A program made the position numbers and the translations under genes. The notes below the pieces were generated by a model that saw nothing but the letters and a program-made list of their open reading frames with translations, did no database searches and had not been told where the DNA came from. DNA of 64,000 bases from Setoptus koraiensis (Eukaryota > Arthropoda): contig CM106585.1 of NCBI GenBank assembly GCA_048013815.1, positions 1,550,001 through 1,614,000 on the forward strand, read 5' to 3'. Shown here one piece after another: positions 34,757 to 44,707 of this stretch; the stretch's first letter is position 1, and every line of letters begins with the position of its first letter.

Positions 34757-37700
34757 ATGGAATATCTTCAAAATACGAAAAATATCAGGAACATATTGAT
34801 ACTTGCTCATGTGGATCATGGAAAAACCACCATAGCCGACTCACTAATTGCTAGTAATGGTATTATTTCCAAGAGAATGGCTGGAAAAGCCAGATATATG
34901 GACGATAGGACAGATGAGCAAGAACGTGGTATTACAATGAAAAGTAGTAGTATAGCCTTAAAGCATTCCATCGACGATCAAAGATATTTGATCAATTTAA
35001 TAGATTCTCCAGGCCACGTTGATTTCTGTGGCGAGGTATCGGCAGCTGTACGTCTCTGTGACGGGGCTCTCATAGTGATCGATGTCGTCGAGGGAGTTTG
35101 CCCACAAACCAAGACCGCCCTGGAACAAGCCTGGAACGAGGGTATCGAGCCGATTCTTGTTTTCAACAAGATCGACAGGTTGATCATAGAGCAAAAGTTG
35201 GATGAAACTGCCGCCCATCTCAGGCTCAATCAATTATTAGAACAAGTCAATGCAATTGTAGCAACTTTACTGACAACTCAACTGTTTACAGATCAGGAAG
35301 AACAAGAATCCAAAGTAGAGCCAACCGTTGAAACAACATCAAAGCTCACAGTATCAGATAGCCATGTCTATGATTGGGCTAGTGCCATCGAGGACATCGA
35401 CGACGATAAGTATTATTTCATGCCAGAAAAAGGAAATGTCGTTTTTGCCAGTGCTATCGATGACTGGGCTTTCACTATAAGTACATTTGTCGAAATTATA
35501 AATTCAAAGCTCAATATAAACAAGAACGCTCTTCAAAAGACATTATTTGGCGATTATTACATTGATGCCAAGCAAAAGAGAATCGTCAAGAATGCGCAAG
35601 CTAAACTTCGTAAAACTTTGTTTGTTTCCCTTATACTCAGATATATCTGGAAAATTTACGGCAGTGTCATGGCTCAGACCAACACCGTTTTCCTCGGCGA
35701 AGACAAGGAAAGTCTTGCAGATATAAGCAAAAAGTTAAATATTACCGTCAATCCAAGAGATATTAATCATAGCGACAACAGGCATAAGCTAAGACATGTG
35801 ATGAGCAACTGGCTACCTTTATCTAGGCATGTCTTGGATTGTGTAGTTAAATTGGTGCCAAACCCACAGCAGCTAAGTGAGAAACGTGTTGAAAGATTAT
35901 TGAGTTCTAATTTTAAGAAATTTCACCAATTATCAAGTGAGACACAATCGTTGAAGAAGGATTTCATGCAATGCTCATCCTCTGACGGCATTCCAAAGGT
36001 TGCTTATATATCTAAAATCTCACCTTTCGAAAAGAAGACTAAAGGAGGGACGGAATCAGAAATTATTTTGATAGCCTTCGCTCGAATATTCAGTGGCAAA
36101 CTATCTGTAGGCGATAAGCTATTTGTTCTTGGACCTAAACATGATCCTAGTAAGTTTATAGATGTGACAACTATAGATCCCAACAAGAGGCTAGAAGACC
36201 TGGACGTCGATGAGCATGTCACCGTGGCAGAGATCAAAAAATTGTACATTCTCATGGGTAGAGATATTGAAGAAATAGTACACGCTAATGCCGGTAATGT
36301 TATTGGCATTGGTGGGCTGGAATCTCACCTTTTAAGAACAGCCACAATATCAGATAGGATCTACTGTCATCCATTTAACGATCTTCATTTGCCTGCAAGT
36401 CCGATATTAAGGGTCGCCATTGAACCTCAGGATCCTAGAGAGATGCAGCATTTGATCAACGGTTTGAAGTTACTGAATCAAGCAGACCCTTGTGTAGAGG
36501 TTAAATTGCAACAAACTGGAGAGCATGTAATCATAGCCACTGGAGAGGTGCATCTGCAAAAATGTGTTGAGGATTTGGAACAACGATATGCCAAGATTGG
36601 TTTGAATGTGTCTTCTCCGATCGTGCCATTCCGTGAAACAATTGTCCTTCCACCGAAGACCGATATGGTAAATGAAACTATCGACGATACAAACCTAGAA
36701 ACAAGTGCCTTAAGAAAATTAACTCTCAAGACTCCCATAGAATTATTCACGCCCAATAGAAAATGCTGTGTTAAAATAAAAGCCTCACCATTACCTGATG
36801 AGGTCTCGAAACTACTACTCGATAGTGTTGAGTTACTGAGGTTCATCGCACGTATATTAACCTCTCACCATAGGTCTACAGTCTACGAACAGATGACTGA
36901 TATCAACATGAAGAAAGTTGACGAATTTAAGAGTAAATTAACGGAGGCCTTCAAAAACTCTGTGATCGACAATGCAGAATTGTCAAATCTATATCCAACC
37001 GATATAGTGAATCGTATTTGGTCCTTCGGTCCAAAATATTCTGGATCTAATTTGCTAGTGATAGATTCTAGTTTAGATTTGCAATTCAATATATGGAATA
37101 AACTTAAAAAAGATCCTACAAGTGGTAGTCTAGAGCTAGAGGTTGACGATCTCAAATCATATGAGGATAGTTTTGTGAGTGGCTTCCAACTGGCTACTCA
37201 ATCTGGACCCCTATGTGAGGAGCCTATGATGGGCGTTTGTTTTACTGTGCACGAATGGGCTAGTACAATGAAAGATAACTCATCGCATCACGTTAATCTA
37301 GAGCAACATGAGGACGAGGATAGTTGCGGCGATGACAACAGTTCCTCTAGATCAGAAGATCAACAGAAAATCGGGAATCACAACAGTAGAGACTACTTTG
37401 GACCAATGAGTGGACAAATCATTTCAACAGTTAAGGATTGCTGTCGCAGGGCTTTCCAGGATGAACCGCAACGTCTGATGTCACCCATGTACTCTTGTAC
37501 CATTCATGTTACTACAGAGATGCTTGGTAAAATGTATGCCGTTCTGGGTAGACGTCACGGTAGGATATTGTCTAGTGATATGAAAGAAGGTAGTCAGACG
37601 TTTGAGATTATAGCCGTACTACCTGTCATAGAGAGTTTAGATTTTGTGAATGAAATACGCAAGCAGACAAGCGGTATGGCCAATCCACAATTGTTATTCA

Positions 37701-37900
37701 GTCATTGGGAGGTGATTGATGTGGATCCATTCTGGACACCCTCCACAGAGGAGGAGTATTCGCTGTTTGGCGAGAAAGCCGATACAGAGAATCAGGCGAA
37801 AAAATATATGAACTTGGTGCGAAAAAGAAAAGGTTTAGCCCTGCAGGAGAAAATTGTCGAGCATGCCGAAAAACAGCGAACAATTAAGAAGAATAAATGA
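34757..37900 (+). CDS. EFL1: EFL1, GTPase for cytoplasmic 60S ribosome maturation
   Basis: EF-2-like GTPase that, with SBDS, evicts eIF6 from pre-60S subunits. Intronless ORF of 1,047 residues, about the human length. G motifs: AHVDHGKT (17-24), RGIT (57-60), DSPGH (83-87) and NKID (137-140). Variable insert at about 185-230. Domains II-V follow, with the conserved GEVHLQKCVEDLEQRY block and an EFL1-specific acidic insert near residue 850. The C-terminus FSHWEVIDVDPFWTPSTEEEY...KRKGLALQEKIVEHAEKQRT is diagnostic for EFL1 rather than EF-2. The start is the first ATG after an in-frame-stop-rich UTR. Broken fragments of a second copy lie at 39799-41400. Confidence 0.97.
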   Translation: MEYLQNTKNIRNILILAHVDHGKTTIADSLIASNGIISKRMAGKARYMDDRTDEQERGITMKSSSIALKHSIDDQRYLINLIDSPGHVDFCGEVSAAVRLCDGALIVIDVVEGVCPQTKTALEQAWNEGIEPILVFNKIDRLIIEQKLDETAAHLRLNQLLEQVNAIVATLLTTQLFTDQEEQESKVEPTVETTSKLTVSDSHVYDWASAIEDIDDDKYYFMPEKGNVVFASAIDDWAFTISTFVEIINSKLNINKNALQKTLFGDYYIDAKQKRIVKNAQAKLRKTLFVSLILRYIWKIYGSVMAQTNTVFLGEDKESLADISKKLNITVNPRDINHSDNRHKLRHVMSNWLPLSRHVLDCVVKLVPNPQQLSEKRVERLLSSNFKKFHQLSSETQSLKKDFMQCSSSDGIPKVAYISKISPFEKKTKGGTESEIILIAFARIFSGKLSVGDKLFVLGPKHDPSKFIDVTTIDPNKRLEDLDVDEHVTVAEIKKLYILMGRDIEEIVHANAGNVIGIGGLESHLLRTATISDRIYCHPFNDLHLPASPILRVAIEPQDPREMQHLINGLKLLNQADPCVEVKLQQTGEHVIIATGEVHLQKCVEDLEQRYAKIGLNVSSPIVPFRETIVLPPKTDMVNETIDDTNLETSALRKLTLKTPIELFTPNRKCCVKIKASPLPDEVSKLLLDSVELLRFIARILTSHHRSTVYEQMTDINMKKVDEFKSKLTEAFKNSVIDNAELSNLYPTDIVNRIWSFGPKYSGSNLLVIDSSLDLQFNIWNKLKKDPTSGSLELEVDDLKSYEDSFVSGFQLATQSGPLCEEPMMGVCFTVHEWASTMKDNSSHHVNLEQHEDEDSCGDDNSSSRSEDQQKIGNHNSRDYFGPMSGQIISTVKDCCRRAFQDEPQRLMSPMYSCTIHVTTEMLGKMYAVLGRRHGRILSSDMKEGSQTFEIIAVLPVIESLDFVNEIRKQTSGMANPQLLFSHWEVIDVDPFWTPSTEEEYSLFGEKADTENQAKKYMNLVRKRKGLALQEKIVEHAEKQRTIKKNK

Positions 37901-38570
37901 TAGGCCAGCTCAAAGAAGATTAAAAAAGGAGAGATAAAAGGTTATTCTGTCTATTCTAATTGGAGTTGTAACAGCCTTGTGGCCTTTATTTATTTTGCTG
38001 ATGATCTCTTAATAGGGAAAAAGAGAAAGGAAAAAAAGTAAACAACTTGGATCGGTACTTACAAACTTGAGAGCAAACATAGGACGCAGTTGTGCAATTG
38101 TAGGCCCGACTATGGGATGAGAGTAGCTAGAGAAGAAGCGCCATATTATGTGGTATGAAGCGCCCGTTAATGGATATGTGCCAACAACCTGAAGGTAAAC
38201 TGATTGGGCCTGAGGGATAAAACAGACAAACTCGACATGAGAATGAAAAAAAAAACGGGAACAATGTTGCGCGAATGCGTAATGGTTTCGTAACGCACCA
38301 TACACAATCAATAATCATAGAACGGTTTGGGCAACTTAGGTGAGGCAACAACGGATAAAAGATTCTTCTTTAATGTTGCCTTAATACGACTGTGCCTTTG
38401 ACTTGTCTAGTCTATATATTATGCGTATGTGTTCCAGTTTAGGTAGTTGCGTTTGAAAGCTTATGTTTGGGGCCAGCCCAATTGTAACTCGCAACAGAAT
38501 GGATTGCAAATAAAACGAGCGCACACTATTTTTGAATGCATTCCCAACAATATACCACATTTATATATAT
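37901..38570. other. EFL1 downstream region up to the gap
   Basis: Short ORFs only, nothing recognised. It ends in an AT run where the assembly breaks. Confidence 0.5.
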
Positions 38571-39070
38571 NNNNNNNNNNNNNNNNNNNNNNNNNNNNNN
38601 NNNNNNNNNNNNNNNNNNNNNNNNNNNNNNNNNNNNNNNNNNNNNNNNNNNNNNNNNNNNNNNNNNNNNNNNNNNNNNNNNNNNNNNNNNNNNNNNNNNN
38701 NNNNNNNNNNNNNNNNNNNNNNNNNNNNNNNNNNNNNNNNNNNNNNNNNNNNNNNNNNNNNNNNNNNNNNNNNNNNNNNNNNNNNNNNNNNNNNNNNNNN
38801 NNNNNNNNNNNNNNNNNNNNNNNNNNNNNNNNNNNNNNNNNNNNNNNNNNNNNNNNNNNNNNNNNNNNNNNNNNNNNNNNNNNNNNNNNNNNNNNNNNNN
38901 NNNNNNNNNNNNNNNNNNNNNNNNNNNNNNNNNNNNNNNNNNNNNNNNNNNNNNNNNNNNNNNNNNNNNNNNNNNNNNNNNNNNNNNNNNNNNNNNNNNN
39001 NNNNNNNNNNNNNNNNNNNNNNNNNNNNNNNNNNNNNNNNNNNNNNNNNNNNNNNNNNNNNNNNNNNNNN
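38571..39070. other. Assembly gap, exactly 500 N
   Basis: Placeholder gap sitting exactly at the left edge of the second copy of the duplicated segment, which implies assembly difficulty in this duplication. Confidence 0.98.
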
Positions 39071-39798
39071 TCGCAGCTTCAACATTTACGATGGGAGCTA
39101 TTTAAATTAGTAATATACATCAGATATAATGTGTAAGAAATATCTTCAACAATGCAAAATCTCAGTAATAATTGAAGCAGTCGATTGATTGATTATAATT
39201 ATTTTATTAGGTCAAACAACGCTTTCACAGATTCCTCACTTCACTACATGTATAGGGTGGAGCAAGCAAGCCAGCATAGTCCAAAAGCTCCTGTGCAGCG
39301 CACAAGCACAGAGAGTGCAAAGTAGTATTATGTGCTTGTGTTGTACCGTGGCGCTAAACACGCTCAAAGTCTTGCTTACGCAGAAACTGTGCGATTTGAG
39401 TAAGCACGGGTTTTTCTGATGCACCTATATTAGTTTAAAAAAGGTCCGCGAGGGCGGCGCTGCAGTGCATTCTTCGTTGAACAAAGTGTGAGCAGCGCCT
39501 CTGTTGGATATTTCTTAAAACATCGGTGCACATTGGAAGCAGCGCGCAGTGTGTGTGTGCAGAAAATGCACTGTGGAAGGCAGCGTAGCATAAACAGTAG
39601 AAACTTGGGCAGTTGCTTGCTCCACCCTATATTTGTAAATAAAGCAAACATCCTGCAAGAACCACATGTGCTCCACACATATGCTTGCAATTTATTTTTC
39701 GTATTCGCGCAAGACGCGCTTTTTTTTTTCATTCAATTTCTCCGATGTTATCATAAATATAGACAGAATATAATAATTAATTGTTAACTGTTACAAAT
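39071..39798 (+). repeat. EFL1 upstream region, right copy
   Basis: Second copy of the 34385-34731 segment, interrupted by a 377-bp MITE. After TTGTTAACTGTTACAAAT the sequence jumps into the interior of EFL1, omitting the first 400 codons. Confidence 0.85.
39253..39629. mobile_element. hAT-type MITE, 377 bp
   Basis: Perfect inverted ends TAGGGTGGAGCAAGCAA and TTGCTTGCTCCACCCTA. The flanking 8-mers are TACATGTA (39245-39252) and TATTTGTA (39630-39637); the left copy of the segment has a single uninterrupted TATTTGTA at about 34557, so the empty site is known. It has GC-rich subterminal sequence and no coding capacity. Insertion came after the segmental duplication. Confidence 0.9.
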
Positions 39799-40062
39799 AA
39801 GGATTTCATGCAATGATCATCCTCAGACGGCGTTCTAAAGGTTGCTTACATATCTAAAATCTCACCTTTCGAAAAGAAGACTAAAAGAGGGACAGAATCG
39901 GGAATTATTTTGGTAGCATTCGCTCGAACATTCTGTAGCAAACTATCTGTAGGCGATGGGCTATTTGTTCTTGGACCTAAAAATGATCCTAGTAAGTTCA
40001 TAGATGTGATAACTATAGATCTCAACGAAAGGCTAGAAGAACTGGACGTCGATATGGTAAAT
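39799..40062 (+). pseudogene. EFL1: EFL1 pseudogene fragment 1
   Basis: Diverged copy of EFL1 bases 35957-36210, reading VAYISKISPFEKKTK and SVGDGLFVLGPKNDPSKFID. It has a stop near its beginning and several substitutions. It ends GTCGATATGGTAAATG, an apparent jump to the EFL1 region around 36660. Nonfunctional. Confidence 0.9.
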
Positions 40063-40069
40063 GTCGACT

Positions 40070-41215
40070 GCCACAGAGCTCAATTCTGTAACGTGTAAAT
40101 AAGGACACTTGACACATCTCACACTGGATCATATCGAGCTAGACGATCTAAATGAGTTGAACGAAGTGATTCCGAGTCTTGCCGAACATCTGTTGCATCT
40201 CAGCATGATTGGAATTAAACGAAAACTCTTCATAGATCTTCACAACCTCAACGAACACAGAGTAGTGTATGTGTTGCGTTCCCTCGATATCAGGAGGAAC
40301 ATCATTGATGATGGTTAGGGACAACAAAATCGGCGGTTAAGAATCGAGAAATTCGGTTTTTAAATGAGCAAACCCTACGGTTTTTCGGTTTTTTCGGTTT
40401 TAATGAAAATTTTTATATTGAATTCCTACAACAATATCTAGTTGCAAGTTGCAACTGTCAAAAAAGAGAGCCACTGTTCAGCAGACAGACTGACGCCGAG
40501 TGGCGCAGTTTGAACAACAACGCAATCAAACACTGTGTGCTAATCGCTTCAACTGACCGTCTGTCATAGCAACAACAGCACACGTTTTTAAGCATAAAAT
40601 AGATGAAAATCGGCGTTTTCGGTGTTAACAAATGCGTCTCAAACGACGTATCTAGTTGTACTATGTCGCCCTACAAATTTTCAGGACTGTATCTCCACTC
40701 GTTGTGGATCGGTTTTTAACCTATTTTGTTGTCTCTAATGATGGTACTGAACCCGAGCTAGAGGATTTAGGCGATTTAGGCGATACAGGATCTTTTATCG
40801 AGGCATGTCAGCAATTGGACAGCCTATGTTGAAAGACGAAGAACTGGTGCCTGAATCGACACATTATCTTTCCAATATCCAATTGAGAACTCTTGTTCTT
40901 GATCAATATTACGGCTCGTTGGCAGGTATTAACGTACCAACAATAATAAGCGGCGAACAAGCTCAATCACATTATGAAAGAAGCACTAACCGTGCGAAAA
41001 AACCTACAAAGATTTCCCCTCAAAAAGAGATACGTGATTTGGAGGATACCGTGTCTTCAATATACAATAAATACTGGCTACCAGATTGCCGACAAAAAAT
41101 ATCCACTATACGATGGAAGCAAGAATCTCGAAAAGGTAAACATTTTCTATTTGCGAAGATAGATCGCCAAACTCTGAATGAGTCATTTAAAAGGAAAATT
41201 CATCCTTCCAACAAG
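40070..41215 (+). pseudogene. Unidentified coding fragment inserted within the EFL1 pseudogene
   Basis: Sequence without counterpart in intact EFL1, placed between its two fragments. One frame reads LTLDHIELDDLNELNEVIPSL, LFIDLHNLNEHRVVYVLRSL and (past an intervening MITE) EPELEDLGDLGDTGSFIEAC. Leu spacing suggests a leucine-rich-repeat protein. Further on, other frames hold protein-like text (for example YLSNIQLRTLVLDQYYGSLA at about 40864-40923), but stops separate the pieces. The parent gene is not in the window and I cannot name it. Confidence 0.5.
40316..40737. mobile_element. hAT-type MITE, 422 bp, with perfect 8-bp target duplication
   Basis: Ends TAGGGACAACAAAATCGG and, reverse-complemented at the right, TAGAGACAACAAAATAGG. 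It is flanked by identical ATGATGGT at 40308-40315 and 40738-40745, inserted into the unidentified coding fragment. End sequences are clearly related to the MITE in carboxypeptidase copy A (TAG-GGAGAACAAAATCG), so both belong to one family. No ORF of note. Confidence 0.93.
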
Positions 41216-41217
41216 TT

Positions 41218-41400
41218 GAGAAACTGTCGACGATTCAAACCTTGAAACAAGTGCCTTAAGAAAATTAACTCTCCAGACTCCCATAGAATTATTCACGCCC
41301 AACAGAAGATGCTGTGTCAGAATAAAAGCCTCACCATTACCTGATGAGGTCTCGAAACTACTACTCGATAGTGTTGAGTTACTGGGGTTCATCGCGAATA
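41218..41400 (+). pseudogene. EFL1: EFL1 pseudogene fragment 2
   Basis: Diverged copy of EFL1 36668-36850 (ETSALRKLTLQTPIELFT, ASPLPDEVSKLLLDSVELL), ending in a stop soon after. It resumes EFL1 just past the break seen at the end of fragment 1, so the unidentified fragment split one pseudogene. Confidence 0.9.
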
Positions 41401-41610
41401 TTTAATGAAACAGTCTGCGCTCGGCTGCACGTTTTTTGGGCGACAGTTGCGCCTCTGCCGGATTTTTAGTATACAGAGTAAACAGCTGTCGTTACATAAC
41501 TGTGTCTTTGTGATTTGATGTTTTCCTTTCTTCATTGATTTTGTTTTCTCGACATTATTTATTCAAATCAATATTTGTATTACTATTTTTCCCTACTTAT
41601 TAGTAGCAAA

Positions 41611-42159
41611 ATGGTGCTCACTGACGACATTCATTTGCCCGATGAGAAGGAGCTCAATCACCAGGAGCTACCCGTTAATGCGTACATCCTGAAGGCCAGC
41701 GCTATGCATCTGGGAAAATACTGCGACTTTCAATGTAAGGAGTACATGCTTTGTAGAAAAGAAGAGAGAGATCCAAGGACATGTCTAAAATACGGACAGG
41801 ACGTTACAGAATGTGGTATGGATTTCTACAAAAAAGTCAAAAAGAGTTGTAGAGGCGAATTAGAATGGTACTCATCGTGTTTGGAATTCACCAACAGCGA
41901 GACAGCCTATCTAAAATGTCGTAACGAGCAAGCCATTTACGATACATGCATGGATCAGGCTGGTTTTGAGCGTGCACCTTTTGGTCACTTCTTAAGAGTG
42001 AGAGTCCATGAATCGGAACGACCGAAACCCAAACCATTTGTACCTATCTTCCCAGATGCTGTTGAAGGATTTGACTTTGAAAACAAGGATGTGCCAGAAG
42101 TGTCGGTTGGTGGTAAGAGACCATTATTATGGTTGTGGAGCATGATACCAGGTATGTGA
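41611..42159 (+). CDS. NDUFA8: NDUFA8, mitochondrial complex I CHCH subunit, copy 2
   Basis: 182 residues identical to copy 1 (33148-33696), with both CX9C motifs intact and, as far as I can compare, one synonymous change (GAC for GAT, codon 6). The immediate upstream DNA (41500-41610) is only partly similar to that of copy 1. Downstream similarity continues for about 60 bp and then stops. The C-terminal codons overlap the terminal exon of a minus-strand ORF. Either copy could supply the complex I subunit. Confidence 0.95.
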   Translation: MVLTDDIHLPDEKELNHQELPVNAYILKASAMHLGKYCDFQCKEYMLCRKEERDPRTCLKYGQDVTECGMDFYKKVKKSCRGELEWYSSCLEFTNSETAYLKCRNEQAIYDTCMDQAGFERAPFGHFLRVRVHESERPKPKPFVPIFPDAVEGFDFENKDVPEVSVGGKRPLLWLWSMIPGM

Positions 42160-42588
42160 GCAGGCCTCGGATGGACAACGTTCTTCCAGTTCCACCAATG
42201 ATTGTTGCCACCTCCATAATCTTGGCGTGCCTTTGATCCACCTTTGGTGCCATAAGACGATTGGAAAATCGGCGTTTGCGATACTGGAACGTTATTAATT
42301 GGATAGCCTTCTTGGGTGATGCTTTATGGATGCACAATATGAGCTCAGATAGAGAGCAAAGTTAGCAAATTGATTGATATCAGATCCATGGAAATAGAAA
42401 CTTTTTTCAGATTGGATAGCTTACCCAGGGTAATAGCCGCCATATTCTAATCCATCATCATTGTAAGGTCCTTGTAGATTATATGCAGAGTCAGTCAACT
42501 CTACCACATCTAGTAGCTGAAAAAAATAACCCATAGCAATAAACGCAATACACGATTTGAGGTTGGATTTACTCCGTTGCTTTGACAT
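41985..42588 (-). CDS. Putative small secreted Tyr/Gly/Asn-rich protein, antisense-overlapping NDUFA8 copy 2
   Basis: Two exons: 42588-42425 (MSKQRSKSNLKSCIAFIAMG, a signal-like hydrophobic start, then YNLQGPYNDDGLEYGGYY) with donor GG|GTAAGC in phase 2, and 42321-41985, phase-matched through an AAAG acceptor. The second exon reads ITQEGYPINNVPVSQTPIFQ, then GGGNNHWWNWKNVVHPRPAH, and continues across the 3' coding part of NDUFA8 on the other strand to a stop at 41985; 166 residues. Composition resembles cuticle or silk-like extracellular proteins, but no family is recognised. The acceptor has a weak pyrimidine tract, so the 3' part may be spliced differently. Copy 1 of the segment keeps only part of exon 2. 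Confidence 0.45.
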
Positions 42589-43561
42589 TTCAGCAGTCTT
42601 CTTCCAGTTGAAACTATCTGTCGTGTTGGTTATTGGTACTTTGGTGGTAGCGAATCTATTATTTATTTGCCTGTATCTTGTTTACTTGATTGAATAATTC
42701 GAGACAATGTTTCTTCTATGTTAACTTGTCAACAACTGAGCTCTATTTTCTTAATCTTGAACTTTTTATCAATTTCCAATCCCTAGCAAATCAAGTAGAA
42801 CCGGTGAAGCACATCAATTTCGCAATAGAAAGACTCTCTTGAAGAAATTTCGGAGATTCGACAACTAGAAAAGTGCACGGCTCATTTGAGCGACTGCAAG
42901 TTGTAATTGGTAGTTCAAACCGAAATAAGTCTATTGTTAATCTTGATTCAATGTGATGTGTGATTACAATTTCACACATCAGAATCACAAGAAGCAATCA
43001 GATCAGCTAGAGGCATCTAAGTAAACACGAACTATTACAAATGTTGACTTAATAGTAATTAGAAAGAAGTTGCTGTCTCTATAGCTTTGATTTTTTTTCT
43101 CAAGTTTTTCTCTGAAATTTTAAAATGACTACTTATTATGGTTTGAGAATTCCATTGATGACAAATAATCATCTTTAACGACGAGAGCAAGGCAAACAAA
43201 ATGATAAGACAATCCAACAGGTTTGTTTAATTTAGTATAAACAATTGAACACTATGAACTATGACGACCGCACCGATGTTGCTATGAAATCAGAACATCA
43301 TAGTCTATTGCATTTTTTCGCTTGATATATCTTGATGATGTTGCACGATTTCTTCAAAATCTCAACAGCACCATGCAATCGTCTCTTTTACTCTCTGCTG
43401 CGATTAAATATCCAATACGATGGTGAATACCTTGAGCAATTTGTGCAGAATTGAAGATGTCGAGCGAATATAATAACTCATTGAACACCCTCCAGTTTAT
43501 CCATTTGCAGTCGTGCATAACTTAATGGATGTGTCGACAATCGCAGTAGAATGAATGGATA
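42589..43561. other. Intergenic region
   Basis: No supported gene. It includes the likely promoter of the minus-strand secreted ORF and the 3' flank of the next gene. Confidence 0.5.
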
Positions 43562-44707
43562 TTATTCATTCCTAGAGAGAGCATTAATGGTTGCCTCCAG
43601 TGTTGTTGCGAGTAAGTCGGTGCAATTATTGTAACTACAAATGTTCAATTTGTCAGAAAAATCATTTGTCAATTGACTTCCACCACTGCAAAAGCAAACA
43701 AACTTTTTGAGTTTTTGCAATGTCGGATTCCTTCTTACACTATCTAATAAGCTCTCGTCGAATTTGTCAAAGTCGTCGTGATATACATTCTCTTTCGTCG
43801 TTGCTGAAGGAATTTTCCGTTCCAAAGTTAGGCCAACTTTCAATTTTGTTTCCAGTGATCTCTCATTAGCTTCTGTCCGTTTGATAGTAATATGTGTTAT
43901 TTTATTTATTATTTGACATGTTGCTGTAGCCTTCAGCCATCTCTTAATGATGGATGCACCGTCTTGTAACTTTGAATCAATTCTCTTATCTTTAACATCG
44001 TACCCTAGAGAGGCCAGTCTAGCCACAGGCAATATCGTGTATGTGTAATGAGGTTGCAATAATAAACAATCTGCTCTCAGTTGATCTAATTTCTCCATAG
44101 TCTTTTCAGATAATTCGATTTCTTTAAAATGATAACTGTCTCTATCCATTATATCATCTAAGTAAATGATACTTTCTAAATTAGAAGCAACATAGTGTTG
44201 ACCTCGATGGTGTCCATCGTACATCGGGCTTGATACATCTAGCTCGATCAGTCTATTCAAGGCCCCAACAATACTTTCTTCCTCTGTGTCCTGCTGAGCA
44301 ACACTTAGTCGGACCAGAATGAGTTTTTTGCAGGTGAGCGTCACCTGTTTTGCATATAGCACAAAAAATTTCTCTAATTTATTAGACGGAAGTGCCGCAT
44401 TTCTGTTGGCGATACGTTCATTATGATATGTGATCAAACTATCTATATATTGAGGCGAACACACATTATTATTTTTCGCTTTTATTAAATCTTCCAATTG
44501 GTCTAAATCATTTTTAGCCTCCTCATCCATAGATTTTTTTGCCGATTCAGATGCGTATACGGACGCAACAAAATTTGTGAATTCTTCAAATATTTCATGT
44601 TCTGTGTCACTCTTGGCGACAGCATGATGAACCTGGAACAGTGATGTCACTAGAATGAGACATATCGAGGCCAATCCAGGTACCGCTATTTGCTTCAGCG
44701 AAAACAT
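43562..44707 (-). CDS. Secreted protein, unrecognised family
   Basis: Single-exon ORF of 381 residues from ATG 44707. The signal peptide is clear (FSLKQIAVPGLASICLILVT, then a polar HHAVAKSDTEHE). The mature part is acidic and predicted mostly helical, with a small number of Cys, including a C-terminal cluster (FVCFCSGG, NICSYNNCTD) that could form disulphides. There are no enzyme motifs. It is a lineage-restricted secreted protein as far as can be seen. It lies downstream of the mGluR gene on the same strand with 600 bp between. Confidence 0.75.
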   Translation of the reverse strand: MFSLKQIAVPGLASICLILVTSLFQVHHAVAKSDTEHEIFEEFTNFVASVYASESAKKSMDEEAKNDLDQLEDLIKAKNNNVCSPQYIDSLITYHNERIANRNAALPSNKLEKFFVLYAKQVTLTCKKLILVRLSVAQQDTEEESIVGALNRLIELDVSSPMYDGHHRGQHYVASNLESIIYLDDIMDRDSYHFKEIELSEKTMEKLDQLRADCLLLQPHYTYTILPVARLASLGYDVKDKRIDSKLQDGASIIKRWLKATATCQIINKITHITIKRTEANERSLETKLKVGLTLERKIPSATTKENVYHDDFDKFDESLLDSVRRNPTLQKLKKFVCFCSGGSQLTNDFSDKLNICSYNNCTDLLATTLEATINALSRNE

